From the NCBI GenBank assembly GCA_013397455.1, contig VYZB01000013.1, forward strand, positions 5,033,923-5,097,922: DNA of 64,000 nucleotides, read 5' to 3'. Position numbers and translations under genes: made by a program. The notes beneath the pieces were generated by a model. That model ran no database searches and had not been told where the DNA came from. It saw only the letters and a program-made list of their open reading frames with translations. Shown here in pieces: positions 25,043 to 37,396 of the stretch; positions within the stretch are counted from its first letter, which is position 1, and each line of letters begins with the position of its first letter. Origin of the DNA: Crotophaga sulcirostris (taxonomy: Eukaryota; Chordata; Aves; Cuculiformes; Crotophagidae).

Positions 25043-25791
25043 TGTATTTGGTTTATGTGGCAAGGTAGAACTGTAAAGGGTGGTTTCAGTGAGAAGATAT
25101 CAGGGACTACCCCCATGTCAGATACAGCCAGTTCCAGCTGGCTCCAAATCAGACCTGTTGGCCAAAACTCAGCTCATCAGTGACACTGATGGAGCATCTG
25201 TGATAATATATTAAAGAAATTGTAAAAAACAATTATGCAGCAGCTGTGATAGAGAAGTGAGAAAATGTGAAACTGTCCTGCACACACCAAGGTCAGAGAA
25301 GAAGGAGGGGGAGGAAGTCTCCCATGTACTGGAACAGAAATTCCTCTACAGCCCATGGAGAAGTCCACAGTGAGGCAGCTTATCTTCCTGCAGCCCACGG
25401 AGGACCATGTTGGAGCAGATTTCCACTCTGCAGTCCATCCAGGATACCACATCAGAGTGGGTCAATGTGCCCTGAAAGAAGCTGCAGTCTATAGAGATCC
25501 CATGCTGAAGAAGACGGCTGGCAGGAGCTGCAACTAGCAGATAAAAGCACAAGGTTTTCTGGCAGGAATTATGGCCCAGGGGGGACACGTGGTGAAGCAT
25601 TTTGTTCCTGAAGAATTGCACTGCATGGAAAAGATCCATGCTGGAGCAGTTCATGAAGAACTGCAGCCTGCGGGAACAGACCCATGTTGAGGCAGTTCAT
25701 GAAGGACTGTATCCTTTGGGAGGGACCACATGCTGGATAAGAGGAGGAGTGTGAGGAGAAAGGAGCAGAAGTGTTACGAATTGACTAAAAC
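25043..25791 (+). mobile_element. Avian ERV LTR (ERVL-like), 5' portion
   Basis: Same family as the LTRs at 20494 and 48643. It begins at the LTR start (TGTATTTGGTTTATGTGGC), has the weak TATA-like stretch at 25200-25216 (GTGATAATATATTAAAG), then the block CCTGCACACACCAAGGTCAG. An array of degenerate sub-repeats follows at 25389-25741. It is broken after GAATTGACTAAAACCC, so the polyA part is missing. The fragment complements the 20494 copy: one keeps the 5' part, the other the 3' part. Open frames on both strands across it are by-products of the repeat array. Confidence 0.85.
25389..25741. repeat. Degenerate sub-repeats inside the LTR
   Basis: About six units share the pattern CTGCAGYCC..GG, then GA-CCATG, then TTGGAGCAG (unit starts near 25389, 25431, 25481, 25617, 25662, 25707). 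The same array continues in the 48643 copy. Spacing is irregular, about 40-60 bases for most units with one longer gap. Confidence 0.75.
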
Positions 25792-28479
25792 CCAAATAAT
25801 ATTTGGAAATAATATTTGTTCAAATAAACACACTTCTCACTTAATGCTGATTTTGAAGAACATAATTATATTTACCTTCGTGTTCAAACTTTCATCTCAT
25901 CATTGAATTTTTATAGAATTTTTTTAAATGGTAATTTGAAATTAATATTTAATGTGACCTTAAGCAGATAATTGCGATACTGGGCTCACAGATGTAAAAA
26001 TAGAAAATATTTCAATTTTAATCTAAATAAGGAACAAGATCTCCAGCAAGATTACATTCCATTTTATATAAATGAGGAAGAGACTTAAAAGTGTTACAGG
26101 AGACTGTATAGCTAGTTAGAACAATAATGAAGTGTATTGCAATTCTCAGGACAGATTTATTACCTTCTGGTTAAATCCATACCTGATTTTGAGAAGTAGA
26201 GAGTGAATACGGGTGAATTTAGTCTATATGTCATGACGAGCTGGTTAGGTTTTCACTCTTGGGCCCTGACCGAGCAATTGTAAAGTGCATCTTCCAAAAA
26301 AAAAAACGCAAATAATCTACATTTATTAGACACAGAAAATATGTGAACTTTCTAGATACATCTGCCATTCACAAATTCTTGGATATTCTGACTCCAGATA
26401 CTGAGAGTCACATTCAGTCATTTAGAGGGAGTTTGATTTTGTTTCTAAGTGGCAACCAGAGTGAAAGGCATGCGCTGAATCTCAAAAATCTAAGGTTACC
26501 TGTTTTATGCCACAGAAAAGGCTATCAACAAGCACTGAATTGTAGAATTTCATTGCTTTTCAAATGGACTTGAGCTAATTTCTGATCTCTGATTACATCT
26601 CTGTTTTGGGTGGGTTTTTTTGTTTCGGTTTTGTTTTTTTCTTTTTTTTTTAATTATCTTTTTTTAAACAAATCTCTATAATTTGCATTTTATACTTCTG
26701 AAATGCTTTCTTATTTCTTGGGGTTCTGGATATGCATAGTTTCTCATTTAAGGAGTACTCCAGCTGAATTATGAATCACTGGCAATTTACGTCATGATGA
26801 AAAATAAAATGGGATCAGAGAATTTTTCTGCTCCTAGCTACTTATTCAAAATACCTTAATGACAGAGATATGACAAACAAACCCAAATTCCAGTGTTTTA
26901 TTACTTCAATTAATCAATCAGGTTTTTTATTTACCCTCACTACAGCACATAGAAAGTTTGTTTATGAATGTGGCTAACACAAGTAATTATTTTCCTTGCT
27001 ATTCTAAGTTGTCTGCATCCCCCATCTAGATCTAGTTTATGTTACACATGTCCAAATACTGATATTAACAGTTATATTTCTTACTTATGAACACTGTATT
27101 ATTTAGAGTATGGATGAAGCGACAAGACACCTATACCACCCTCTTTGACTGACAGACTTGTTTGCAATATTACTTGTCAAAAAAGATTAATGTTGGAAGG
27201 AAATCCAAGAAGATATTTTTACCATGGATGAAAAACAGGAATAAGTTGACATGATCATGGTGTATCCCTGACAGAGCATTATATGCTCAAAAACATAAGT
27301 GGATTTCTTAATTTATATATGCTTGTGTTATTTTTATTTTCATTTATGTCTTTCTGTCTTGTACCTGTGGCATGGACACCTTCGATATTTCCACAAATAA
27401 ATTATTTTGCTGACACTTTGACAGTCTGTCTGAAATTAATGAAACCAAATTTACAAGTGGTGTTTCAGATGTTTTATTTCTTACATTTTCAACTTTTTAA
27501 TGTAAAATTTACTTTACATATCCTGAAGTAAGTCACAAACTCTCAAAAGGTTTGTAATTTCTGTTGTTGCTTGTTTTTCCTCTTGTACCGAAATACCAGA
27601 TCTCTTTAGTCCTTTGCATGAAATAGCTGTTTCTCTTTAAGTAGTAGCAGAAAGATTTTTTAGATCTAAGAACAGGTATAGATTATGCAACAGTTAAGAA
27701 ACTGACCATTAGATTGGAGATTCAGATATTTACTCCTTTTTTATTCTGTCTGCGGAGTGACCATGCAGAGGAGATCTGCAATACTTAATCAAGAATTATT
27801 TTCACTGCACTGCAGTAGTAAGACCATGGAATAAATGGCTCTGAGATAAATATTTCTCATATTCATTTCTGTCTTTATTATATATAGGTACTCACTCACT
27901 CTGTATTCCAAAGGAGCCCAGGCTGTTGGATTAGTAGTAATCCATGTTATGTTTCCTATGAGAAAAAAAAAATCTAGCTCTTAAAAGTGTGTTACAGACA
28001 TCTAAACAATCTATACTGTACAAAATAAACTGAGAAATGGATCACATCCATATGCATGGGATGATTCCCACTAATGTCAATCAGTATTAGATAAAAAAAG
28101 AAAATCAGGATTTGAATTCACACATAGCTTTTATTTACCATTCATTTTATAGTTTGAAGAACTTAACGTGAATTATTTTTAAAAATATGTTAGTTTTTTT
28201 CTTGGCTTTAGAAACTGTGAACAATTTTATTTCATTCAAACCAATTTCAGAATATTGCAGCATAGGTTTTGCTTTATACATCAGAGTTGATAAGTATCTT
28301 AAATGTGTTATGCTAAAACCTACAAATCAGCTTAAAAGAGATGGGATTTTTACTATGTATAAAGAAGGTAATAGCCTTATAATCTTTATCTATAGACATT
28401 AAGCCCCACCTAATATTCTTCACCAGTGACACAGTATTTTGGGATACCTCCCAAGGCGAATGGTATGTAAACACCTTAC
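25792..28479. other. Non-coding, AT-rich sequence
   Basis: Contains T-rich runs around 26605-26670. No CR1, LTR, tRNA or exon recognised. Open frames up to 82 codons look like chance. Confidence 0.55.
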
Positions 28480-28613
28480 TGGAGTTATAGAAAAGACTTC
28501 AAGGTCAGGTAGGTGAGATGTTCAGAGATATGGTTCAGCAATGGACAGGTACGTCTGGACTTGAGGATCTCAAAGGTCTTTTACAAATAAACAATTCTAT
28601 GATTCTATGATTC
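28480..28613 (+). mobile_element. CR1 LINE 3' end fragment
   Basis: Ends with AATTCTATGATTCTATGATTC, the canonical tandem octamer tail. Before it come GAGGATCTCAAAGGTCTTTT and GGTTCAGCAATGGACAGGTA, a CR1 3' UTR. Only about 130 bp were retained. Confidence 0.88.
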
Positions 28614-29672
28614 AAAGGCAAATACGCATAGACTATTATACATATGCATATTATAACTATTATAGCTAAGAGAAAGGTACTCTGATATTCATAACTTACT
28701 ATGAGTAAAAAGATTTTGCTTCTTGACAAAAGGTGCTTTGTCTTCACTTGTAAAAAACTAGGTTTCCCATAATAGAATGAGTAAATACTTAAAACCATAT
28801 TATCATCATATAAGATAAGATAGAGGAGTTTATGGTTAAAATGTAAAAAATTCAAACTGGGCATCATAATAAAGCAGATGTCAGCAAGCATACAACATAA
28901 AATATTGGAAAAAAACCCTGGGAAGTAACTGAGAGAGAAAAAAATTCAGAAAATAGACACAAAAGCAAAAACCTAAGACTATGAAGAAAGTTTAAAGTAC
29001 AAACAATGCACAATACTAAACACATTGGATGAATTCTAGTTCATAAAAAGTGAGAATAATTATTAATCGGGAAAATTTTTCTGATTTTTGTATCCTCGTC
29101 TGTTTGCTCATCTGTTTTTACCTTATTTTTGTGTTTAAAATACAACGGAGATGTTCCATTTTCATGCAGGCTTTGAAACAACCTAGCATCTTTCAGTGGG
29201 AATAACAGAAGCAGACTTACTTCCAGGCATATAGTCACTCTGAAAGGTAATTTTGTCGCAACTCTGTAGTGTAACTATTTAAGACAAAGTTTATATACAT
29301 TGAAATCATTAAAAATTAAGCAAGAATACGCAGCACAAATAACTAGTCAGAATCTGATAAAGACACAAAGGTAAACAATCCCTAAAAAACCAAACCTAGA
29401 GTCATCCATATTCTTTGCAAAAGAACTTTTTTGTATTTCCATAGGATAATTACCGATTGGCCCAGCAGTTTTCTGAGTGGGAAGATCACAGTTCACAGAA
29501 CTGTTAATAACATGCTCTGTATTTCATGAGTTTTCCCTAGAGGTTTTATATCAAAGTTCTGAGCTATCTTAATGATGTATAGTTAGAAATTTGATGAAAT
29601 CATAGCCATTGCTGATCTGGTTGCATCAGAAAGTATTCAACTGAACAGATATTTCTTGAGTATAATATCTTA
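28614..29672. other. Non-coding sequence
   Basis: AT-rich. The 118-codon minus-strand open frame at 28535-28891 starts in unique DNA and runs into the CR1 tail. It is hydrophobic and Ile-rich as expected of AT-rich chance frames, so it is not called as a gene. Confidence 0.5.
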
Positions 29673-30081
29673 GAATCACAGAATCTTAGAATGGTTTGGG
29701 TTGAAAGAGACCTTAAAGATCATATAATTTCAAGCCCTCTGACATAGGCAGGGACACCTTCTTCTAGATCAGGTTCCTCAAAACCTCATTTGACCTGACC
29801 TTGAATACATGCAGGGATGGGGTATCCATGATGTCTCTGGGCAACTTGTACTAGTACCTCATTACCCTCACAGTAAAAAATTTCTTCCTGATATCTAATC
29901 TACCCTCTTTCAGATTAAAACCATTACCCCTTGTCCTATCACTGCACTCCCTGATAAAAAGCCCCTCCTTTTCTTTCCTGTAGGCCCTGTATGGTCACCC
30001 TGGAGCCTTCTCCCCTCCAGGCCCAACTCTCCCAGCTTTGTTTGTATGGGAGATGTTCCAGTCCTCTGATCATCTTCATCG
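29673..30081 (-). mobile_element. CR1 LINE, 5'-truncated copy
   Basis: The + strand reads GAATCACAGAATCTTAGAAT, GGTTTGGGTTGAAAGAGACC and so on, the complement of the 3' UTR. It then runs through the complement of the ORF2 C-terminal segment (CTGGGCAACTTG, TTTCTTCCTGATATC, CATTACCCCTTGTCCTATC) and ends near CTGATCATCTTCATC. Coding frames are broken. Confidence 0.92.
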
Positions 30082-32896
30082 TTGTTATTTTTTTCCATAC
30101 ATCACATACGGAAACAAAAAGAAGTGCTTAAAATATGGTTATTCATGTATCTTTCTTGATACTAAAAAAGAAGGGCAATTAATACTTATAGCATTTGCTT
30201 ATCAGCTCCCTCTTATGTTCATTTTGGCTTTGTGCAACTTTCTACACTGTGTAGAATTCTCTAGGATTTAGATCAGATCCTGTCAACTGATTACATTGCA
30301 CTATATTAATGTAGCAGTTACCACTCATGCCAACTCAGTATCTGTTCTCCAATTCTTGGATGCATTTTTTTAAAGTGTTAACAAAATCACTTAGCTGCAA
30401 GCTTTATTAGACATCACTATGGTTTTCAAGGTTAATGACAAAATACTGAGAAATATGAGCATGAAATTTGGCAAGAAAAAAACCCTAACAAGAAGTGCTA
30501 GGTTTTTTTTTTGGTTACTGAGACATTTAAGGTTGCTATTTTCTTGGAGAAGATTTTTTTTTGGCAGAGGGAGGTGTTCTGCTGCAATTGGATTAGTTTT
30601 TCAATTAATTTATTCTTTTTTCACCAAAATTTTGCTTGTTCCATGCACAATCTTTTGTATCAATTTGGTTTAAATTGTAAAACAAATACTATTTTTAAGG
30701 AGGGTATGTGATAAATATGTGTCCATATATTTAGAACACTCAGCCAGTTTTCTGAGCCAGTCATACAGAGAAATTATTATGAAGTCTATCCCAAAATAAG
30801 ATATGCTTGTACCATATGGCTTCAGACTGGCTCAGAGCAAGGGGAGAGTAAGGATACAACTAGACCTTGTACACATAACTTCACCTGTATATCTGATAGA
30901 TGAGGCACGATTCCTATTTTGAGAACATTTAGCTCGGAGTATAGTAGTTAATCACTTTGATTAGGATTCATGTTGCCTAACTTTTATCATCTAAAATGTA
31001 GGTGTTGGGTCAAAACTCATTATTTAGACTTTCAGTATATGCAATATGATGGTCAAATGTAAATACAACTTCCAAATATTGAGGAAATGGTTAGTCCACG
31101 GTTGAGATTGCTTGTGGTGAAGAAAATATGCTGACCTAAATATACTATCTCACAAAACTCCCCAGAGGCTGAAAGAATCAACCTTTGGCATATTATGGCA
31201 ACTGTTGTCTCTATTGAAGCTGCTAGGAAATAATTCAGAGATGATGCACATGGGACTTATGGTTGATCCAAGAAAACAGTCTTCTATTGAGTGTCAAAAG
31301 AGGAAGACTGTAGTTCTCTGCAAATATCATGAAACATCCCATTTCTGTCATGGTTTCACAAGCTCCTTTTTTTTCTCCACTTGTTCACTGTACTTGACAA
31401 CTGTTGTGTTTATGGGATATGTGCTCATGAAAAATTTTAAAAATCATGTGTTACTTTATATAGCGGGTGTGAAATTCATTTGTCTTCTAAATAAAGATCA
31501 GTACAGAGATTTAAAAAATCTGCAACTTAAAGTATTTTCTACTTTGTATTCTGTAAGTGGGAAATTTGCAGTCTGAATTTTGAGAAAGGTCAACAATGCA
31601 CATACCTAAATAAATGCCTGAATTTAATTTTCAAAGCACAGAGTAATGTGCTCACATGAGACTTTTATCTTCTGCAAACCCTGGGCTAAAAATGCAAGTT
31701 GAGTATCTTGAATTGTGTCGAAATACAGTTACACTTATTTTTAGGAACAACACTCTTTGGGGCATTAAAATCTTGGCTGTGAAGGCACATGCACCCTTAT
31801 TTGATGTTGATAAAGACATACAAGTGCTTTTATTTTCTTAATGCATGGTGAAGGTTTTCTGGTTCATCCACAGTTCTGCTGTCCTGGGGGACACAGCCAG
31901 AAGCATGCTGAACTACTAGAGCAGCACTGGGATGAATGTTTTACTACTTGCAATGCATGGTGAAGGCTAGTCCACGTTCTTTCTTTAAAGAGATATCTAA
32001 CACTTCAACAAGGTAATAATGGGATTTAAAAAAAAAATGCTTAAAATGTCAAAAAAAAGTAAATTTCCTAGTAGGTTTTTTTTAAAAAAAATAAAATTAT
32101 GAAGATAATTTCTAGTACAATGTTTAATTACTTTTTTTGGACAAGTCATAAATAGATCTCATTTACTTCAAAAACAAAAATTATATTATAATGAAATTAT
32201 TAATTATTATTTCTTCCATGAAATTTAAAGATGTGTTAGAAAGTAATACTAATAGTAATTTACATTTTATAGTCACCCAAGGAGGACTATAGCAGATATT
32301 AGTGAATGGAGTATACAAATAAGTAGCCCCCAATTCACATTTTAAACTGGTTAGAACATGGTGGTTTGGTAGAACTTTACTGAAAATTATATACATAATG
32401 GGACTGAAATGAAAACAAGATGCATAATTTTCCAAAGATTAACACTTTGAATCCTTGAAATGATGGATTATAATCCAACTAACTCAATTTATAATACAAG
32501 AATCATATGAGGGAAATCAAGAAGACTGTAGTTGTAGATAGAAGAATGACTGTTAAATAGGAACATTTCATTTAACTAATAATTTTATTCCGTTCTTCAC
32601 TGAGGTATTTTTCAGGCTAAGATAATAACAAAAATCTAAAGCAGTTTCTCAACCCTATAGAATGCGAACAAACAGCTGGCTTTAGTCATCAATGACAACA
32701 GTTGTTGAATCTTAGGTGGGTTTGGTGGGTTTTATCAGAGCTGTTTGGTGAGGCAAGAAAGCCCATTGTTCCTCTACGGATCTGCAGCATTCAGATAATA
32801 AATACATGGATTCTGAGACTACAACATAGACAGAAGTTGAGGAAAACCTGTTGAGCACCTGTGACTGTAAACCCACAGCGCAGAGAGTTTGCAAAA
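30082..32896. other. Non-coding sequence
   Basis: AT-rich. A 123-codon + strand open frame at 31205-31576 has no recognisable domain. A 15-bp direct repeat pair at 31840-31966 is listed separately. Confidence 0.5.
31840..31966. repeat. 15-bp direct repeats flanking a 97-bp block
   Basis: AATGCATGGTGAAGG occurs at 31840-31854 and again, identical, at 31952-31966. The 97 bases between are more GC-balanced than the flanks (TGCTGTCCTGGGGGACACAG). This could be a target-site duplication around a short insertion, or the remains of a tandem duplication. Similarity just upstream of both copies (TTTTA..CTT) slightly favours the latter. Confidence 0.7.
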
Positions 32897-32985
32897 GAAT
32901 CATAGAATCGCTTGGTTGAAAAAGACCTTTGAGATTATTGAGTCCAACCATACCTGTCCACTACTAAACCATACATAGAGCTAAA
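32897..32985 (-). mobile_element. CR1 LINE 3' end fragment
   Basis: The + strand reads GAATCATAGAATCGCTTGG, AAAAAGACCTTTGAGATTAT and TGAGTCCAACCAT, the complement of a CR1 tail and 3' UTR. It continues into ACTACTAAACCATA and then fades. Confidence 0.85.
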
Positions 32986-34924
32986 ATAAAGATCCTATGG
33001 TGGCACAGGTGACAGAGGCAGAATTACAGGATGTTTTTGAGTAACATGAATGCGTTATCTCAGTCTTTATTCTAAGCCCTTCTTTAAGTCTTTGATTGAT
33101 GTTTTACAAGGGCTATTTTTGCTCTTTATATAAACCAGGATTCACCTGACTTTCCAGTAGTTTTCGAGAAATCTGTAAATTAAGGTAGTCGATTATGTCA
33201 GCATTAACTTGTGGGAGAAAAAAAAATAATGGTCACCTTGCACTATCTGAAAAATCTTAGGATATCCTTGTCATCTCCACAGTTCTGGCAGATCCAAGAC
33301 ACAACACAAACCAGGGGAGCTAAAGCCATCCCAGGGCATCAGCTATAGAACTGCTAACTCACAGTACCCAAAATGACATTGCAAGCCCATATTTAGGCAA
33401 TTAAATCCAAATCTAGATTTCACAGCTTCTATATAGGGAGAATCTGTACACACACAGATATATGTTATATATCACATATGTACATAAAATAGGTAAAAAT
33501 ATGAGAATCAGGCAGAGTTGATACAGATACGGATATGGATACAAATAGTGACACCCTTTCTGTGCATATGTATTTTATGAAAGCAATATACCATATATAC
33601 TGATGTTTAATCTAAACTGAAAAAGATATATAAGCAAAAAAATCCATAATAAAAGTTAAAAAAAAGGAAAAGAAAATAAAGGGAAAAATAATTAAGAGGC
33701 TAATCAAAACCCAAGAGAAATAATGGTGCATTCCCTTGTTGGACTTTTTACTATTTCAAAGCCAATTTTACATGTAAACCTATAGACAGCATTTTTTCTT
33801 GGTATCTATTATTTCATATGCACTACAGGACTGAAACAGCAAATCTGACACGTAGACAGCAGAGTATTAAAATGTGAAACCATTTCTAGAAAGCTGTGTA
33901 TGGTATGTCAAAGCACAGTCAACTTGCATTAGCTCAGTAAATCTGTACTGCATCACTGAACATTAGCTCTATTTCATCCATTATGGTGCAGAAATTGCTT
34001 ATTGTGTTCCCAGGGCTCTTTTATGTGGAAGAGCAATAGTACTGTCTGCCAAAACATTCTTGCCCTGTCAGAGTAGTTTTAATTGAGCTGAGCCATAGGA
34101 CCCTGCCCGGTGCTATTACAGGAGCAGAGAACCATTTGGTGAATAGTGCTCTATGAGATTATGGATGTTAAGGGTATAATGGACAGTTACTTTAATATCC
34201 TACCCAACTAGGAGACTATAAATATGTCCATAGGTACTCATTTTACCTAGTTATCCTGTTTCCTAACACAGTGTGGGTCTGATACATTGTGTCTATTTTT
34301 TATGTGAAAATTGCTGCTTGTATTGGCAACAAGTGTCATGCATTCTGTGGTCATGGGAGGGAGAGAGAAGAGATCATTTTTAGAAAGGAAGCATTTATTG
34401 CTTAAATTCCTTCTGCTTCTTTAAAACAACTATATTACCCAAGTAGAATGCGCACTAATAGGATTTAAGCATTTTATGTATTTTACCAGTAAAAAAAAAA
34501 AATTAATGAATCAATGGAAATACTAGTTGATAATGAAAATATTTTATTTTCAGGCTTCTGATAGATGATTGCAGATAATTACAGGTATAAACATGTGAAA
34601 ACAGGCACCTGGAAATTTACTTTTTCAATTGTTTTCTTTGAGTAGGTCTGATATTTGAACATATACCACTTAATTTAAATGGTTCCTTTTTCAGTTTCAA
34701 ATTAATTTACAAAGTAGCAAATAAGCAGAGCAGCATATCTGGAAAAAATGTAACAATAACTAATTACTTCCCAGCAAGGTTTTGTAGGTTTGTGTATTAA
34801 AAAAAAAATAAAAAAGAAAGAAAACAAATGTCCAAAAAACTACAACCCCCCCCCACCATAAGTCATCAAAGTGAAATTAGAAAGGCAAGTTCATTGCCCA
34901 GCTGTTGACCAGAGTACATAACTA
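32986..34924. other. Non-coding sequence, partly possibly conserved
   Basis: Contains TATA/CATA-rich sequence near 33450-33600, an A-rich patch near 33650 and a run of nine C at 34846-34854. The stretch 33960-34160 is less biased and not repetitive, and could be conserved non-coding DNA (weak inference). Confidence 0.45.
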
Positions 34925-36058
34925 AAAAAAAAAGGCTTTTGACACAGTTTCTCACCATATTCTGCTTGAGAAACGGGTTGCCATTGGCCTGGACAGGCAC
35001 ACCCTCTGCTGAGTAAAAACTGGTTGGATGGCTGGACCCAAAAGGTGATGATAAATGGAGTTAAATCCAGTTGGAGGCCGTTCACAAGTGGTGCTCCCCA
35101 GGGTTCAGTGCTGGGGCTAATTCTGTTCAGTATCTTTATTAGTGACCTGGAAGAAAGGATTGAATGCACCCTTAGTAAGTTTGCAGATGACACTAAGCTG
35201 GGTGATTGTGTTGATGTGCTTGAAGGAAGAGAGGCTCTGCAGGGGGATCTGGACAGGTTGGATCAATGGGCTGAAACCAATGGGATGAGGTTTAACAAGA
35301 GCAAGTGTCAAGTCCTGCACTTGGGACACAACAACCCCAGGCAGCGTTACAGCTTTGGGGAAGATTGGCTGGAGAGCTGCCTGGTAGAGAAGGACCTGGG
35401 GATGTTGGTCGACAGCCGGCTGAACATGAGCCAGCAGGGTGCCCAGGTGGCCAAAAAAGCCAGTGGCATCTTGGCCTGTATGAGAAACAGACTGGCCAGC
35501 AGGAGTAGGGAAGGGATTGTGCCCCTGTACTCAGCACTGGTGAGGGCACACCTCAAGTACTGTGTTCAGTTTTGGGCCCCTCACTATAAGAAGGACATTG
35601 AGGTGCTGGAGCGCGTCCAAAGAAGGGCAACAAGACTGGTGAAGGAGCTGGAGAACAAGTCTTACAAGGAGCAGCTGAGGGAGCTGGGGTTGTTTATCTT
35701 GAAGAAGAAGAGGCTGAGGGGAGACCTCATCATTGTCTACAACTACCTGAGAGCATGTTGTGGCAAAGGGAGTATTGGTCTCTTCTCCCAAGTGACAGGT
35801 GACAGGACAAGAGGAAATGGCCATAAGTTGCACCAGGACAGGTTTAGGCTGGGTATTAGGAAAAAAATCTTCACTGAAAGGGTGGTTAGGCAGTGGAACA
35901 GACTGCCCAGGGAGGTGGTTGAGTCTCCATCCCTGGTGATGTATAAAAGACAGGTAGATGAGTTTCTGGGGGACATGGTCTAGCAGAGGACAAGTACGGT
36001 TGCTCTCGATGATCTCAAAGGTCTTTTCCTACCAGATGATTCTATGATTCTATGATTT
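34925..36058 (+). mobile_element. CR1 LINE, best-preserved copy in the window
   Basis: A 5'-truncated CR1 starting in RT motif A (AAAGGCTTTTGACACAGTTTC, the K-A-F-D-T-V codons). It runs through the rest of ORF2 to its stop at 35981-35983, a short 3' UTR with GATGATCTCAAAGGTCTTTT, and the tail GATTCTATGATTCTATGATTT. Near the 5' end a Trp codon is changed to TGA (about 35008), and a base is missing in an A run near 35015. After that the frame stays open for 320 codons. It is preceded by an A-rich stretch and has no obvious target-site duplication, as is usual for CR1. Confidence 0.96.
35024..35983 (+). pseudogene. CR1 ORF2 C-terminal reverse transcriptase
   Basis: The 319 residues cover the end of the RT palm, the thumb and the CR1 C-terminal region. 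Motif B is APQGSVLG (24-31) and motif C is FADD (53-56), the standard CR1 catalytic Asp pair. Farther on are NLMRF-type and KCQVLHLG sequence, [35 protein letters not shown]-type sequence and [12 protein letters not shown] before the natural stop. The first residue is a TTG, not a real start: homology to CR1 continues upstream in this frame and then in another. With no endonuclease domain and only part of RT, it cannot support retrotransposition. The long open frame reflects youth, not selection. Confidence 0.93.
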
Positions 36059-37396
36059 CACTTTTCAAATAATACACAAATAGTTGTGTTTTAAATCTAC
36101 TTTTGCAAAGTCAAGAAATTAAAAAAATATATAATAATTGGGGATTTCTGTTTCTCTGTGCATTTGTGAGAAGACCTGGAAGACCATGTCTCTAGTAGCC
36201 TACGCCTTCATCTGTTGAAGTAGCATGTGTTTAAAGAACTTTCTCTAATGCTTCCTGGCCCCTGGATAAGGCAGTCCTGTGCTAATGCCCTCCCTACCCA
36301 ACTCCTACTCTTCCCATCTCATGTTGTCTGTGTGCTGTGTATTATGTTCTTCTAATCCTCAGTAAATCAATTGAGCTACTTAAGCTGTTAGAAAAATAAC
36401 ATTCCCTCCCCTTATCTGCCCATGTTTCTACCTTCCCTTCCTCTTCCTTCTCTTTGTTTCTTATTTCTTCCAGTCCTCCCTTCCTTCTTTCCGCACTTTC
36501 TCTCTCTTTCTAGTTCTTAGGGCTAACAAGAGATCAGCTGCATGCCAGAGCCACTGCGAAGGATTATATAGGAATCTCTCCAATAGAATAGCAGTGTTGC
36601 CACTGCATCAGAAGACAAAAAAATCAGTGGCAGTAGGATATTAGAATAACGTCTTGATCTCAAAGACTATTGTCCTGATGGGGCTAGCCCTGACCCTTCC
36701 AGCTACAGCTACGGAGGTTGAGATTGTAGGCTGTACACATCTACAACAAGTTGGACCTGGAATGACCTGCGAGGGCACTTGTCATCCCTGTAGAAATCTT
36801 GTAAGATGAAAGCAAGCAATGCTAAGTCACTTTTGGAAAGAGTATGTGAAATGAATTTTTAATCACTTTTACATCACCAGGGAACATGTAGATTCTGGCT
36901 GAACATCTCTGTAGGGCAAGAAGGAATATCAATCTAGGTCAAAAGTGAAATGCCAGCTGGATGGCGGAAATTATTTAAAACATTGTGTTCCAGCTATTTT
37001 GTCTGTCTCTTTTTATCCAAGCACCATCAATCTATTCCAGCTACTCTTACACTAAAACCAGATCCCTAGAAACTTAATTGCTGTAGGACTATACATACTA
37101 GTCTTACTCAAAAGTAAATTTGGCTGATGTAGGGCAACTGTTGTTAAATAGCGTATTGTGAGTTAATTCATCATCAAAGGAGAATTGAAAACTGTTCCAA
37201 ATAGCAATTCAAAACCTAAGATATGGAAATTCCACTTTTTTTCAGTTGTCTTTTAGCCAAATTATTATATATTGTACAAGCCAGCATTCCTGGGGGAAAA
37301 GGCTATGTTTACCTCACAAATTAAATATGCAAATACACTCAGACAGCAAAATTCAAATTGTTGACAATATGGGTATTTTTTCATTTTTGTCTCCTG
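36059..37396. other. Non-coding sequence with a pyrimidine-rich tract
   Basis: No repeat family recognised. 36430-36513 is nearly all C and T on the + strand and ends TCTCTCTCTTTCTAG. That resembles a splice acceptor, but nothing exon-like follows. Confidence 0.5.
36430..36513 (+). repeat. Polypyrimidine tract
   Basis: About 84 bases with only scattered purines (CCTTCCCTTCCTCTTCC and CTTTCTCTCTCTTTCT blocks). Such homopyrimidine DNA can form triplex or act as a splice-acceptor tract, but neither is shown here. Confidence 0.65.

Noticed and set aside
25177..25654. Several overlapping open frames on both strands
   Set aside because: They lie inside the LTR and its sub-repeat array. Stop-poor repeats create frames on both strands.
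28535..28891. 118-codon minus-strand frame
   Set aside because: Runs from unique DNA into the CR1 tail in antisense; hydrophobic composition is typical of AT-rich chance frames.
31205..31576. 123-codon + strand frame as a possible gene or processed pseudogene
   Set aside because: No recognisable protein family, no A tail and no flanking duplication.
34846..34854. C run as a G-quadruplex on the minus strand
   Set aside because: A single run of nine; four separate runs are needed for a normal quadruplex.
36500..36560. Splice acceptor followed by an exon
   Set aside because: The pyrimidine tract ends in TAG, but the sequence after it has no coding potential and no matching donor.
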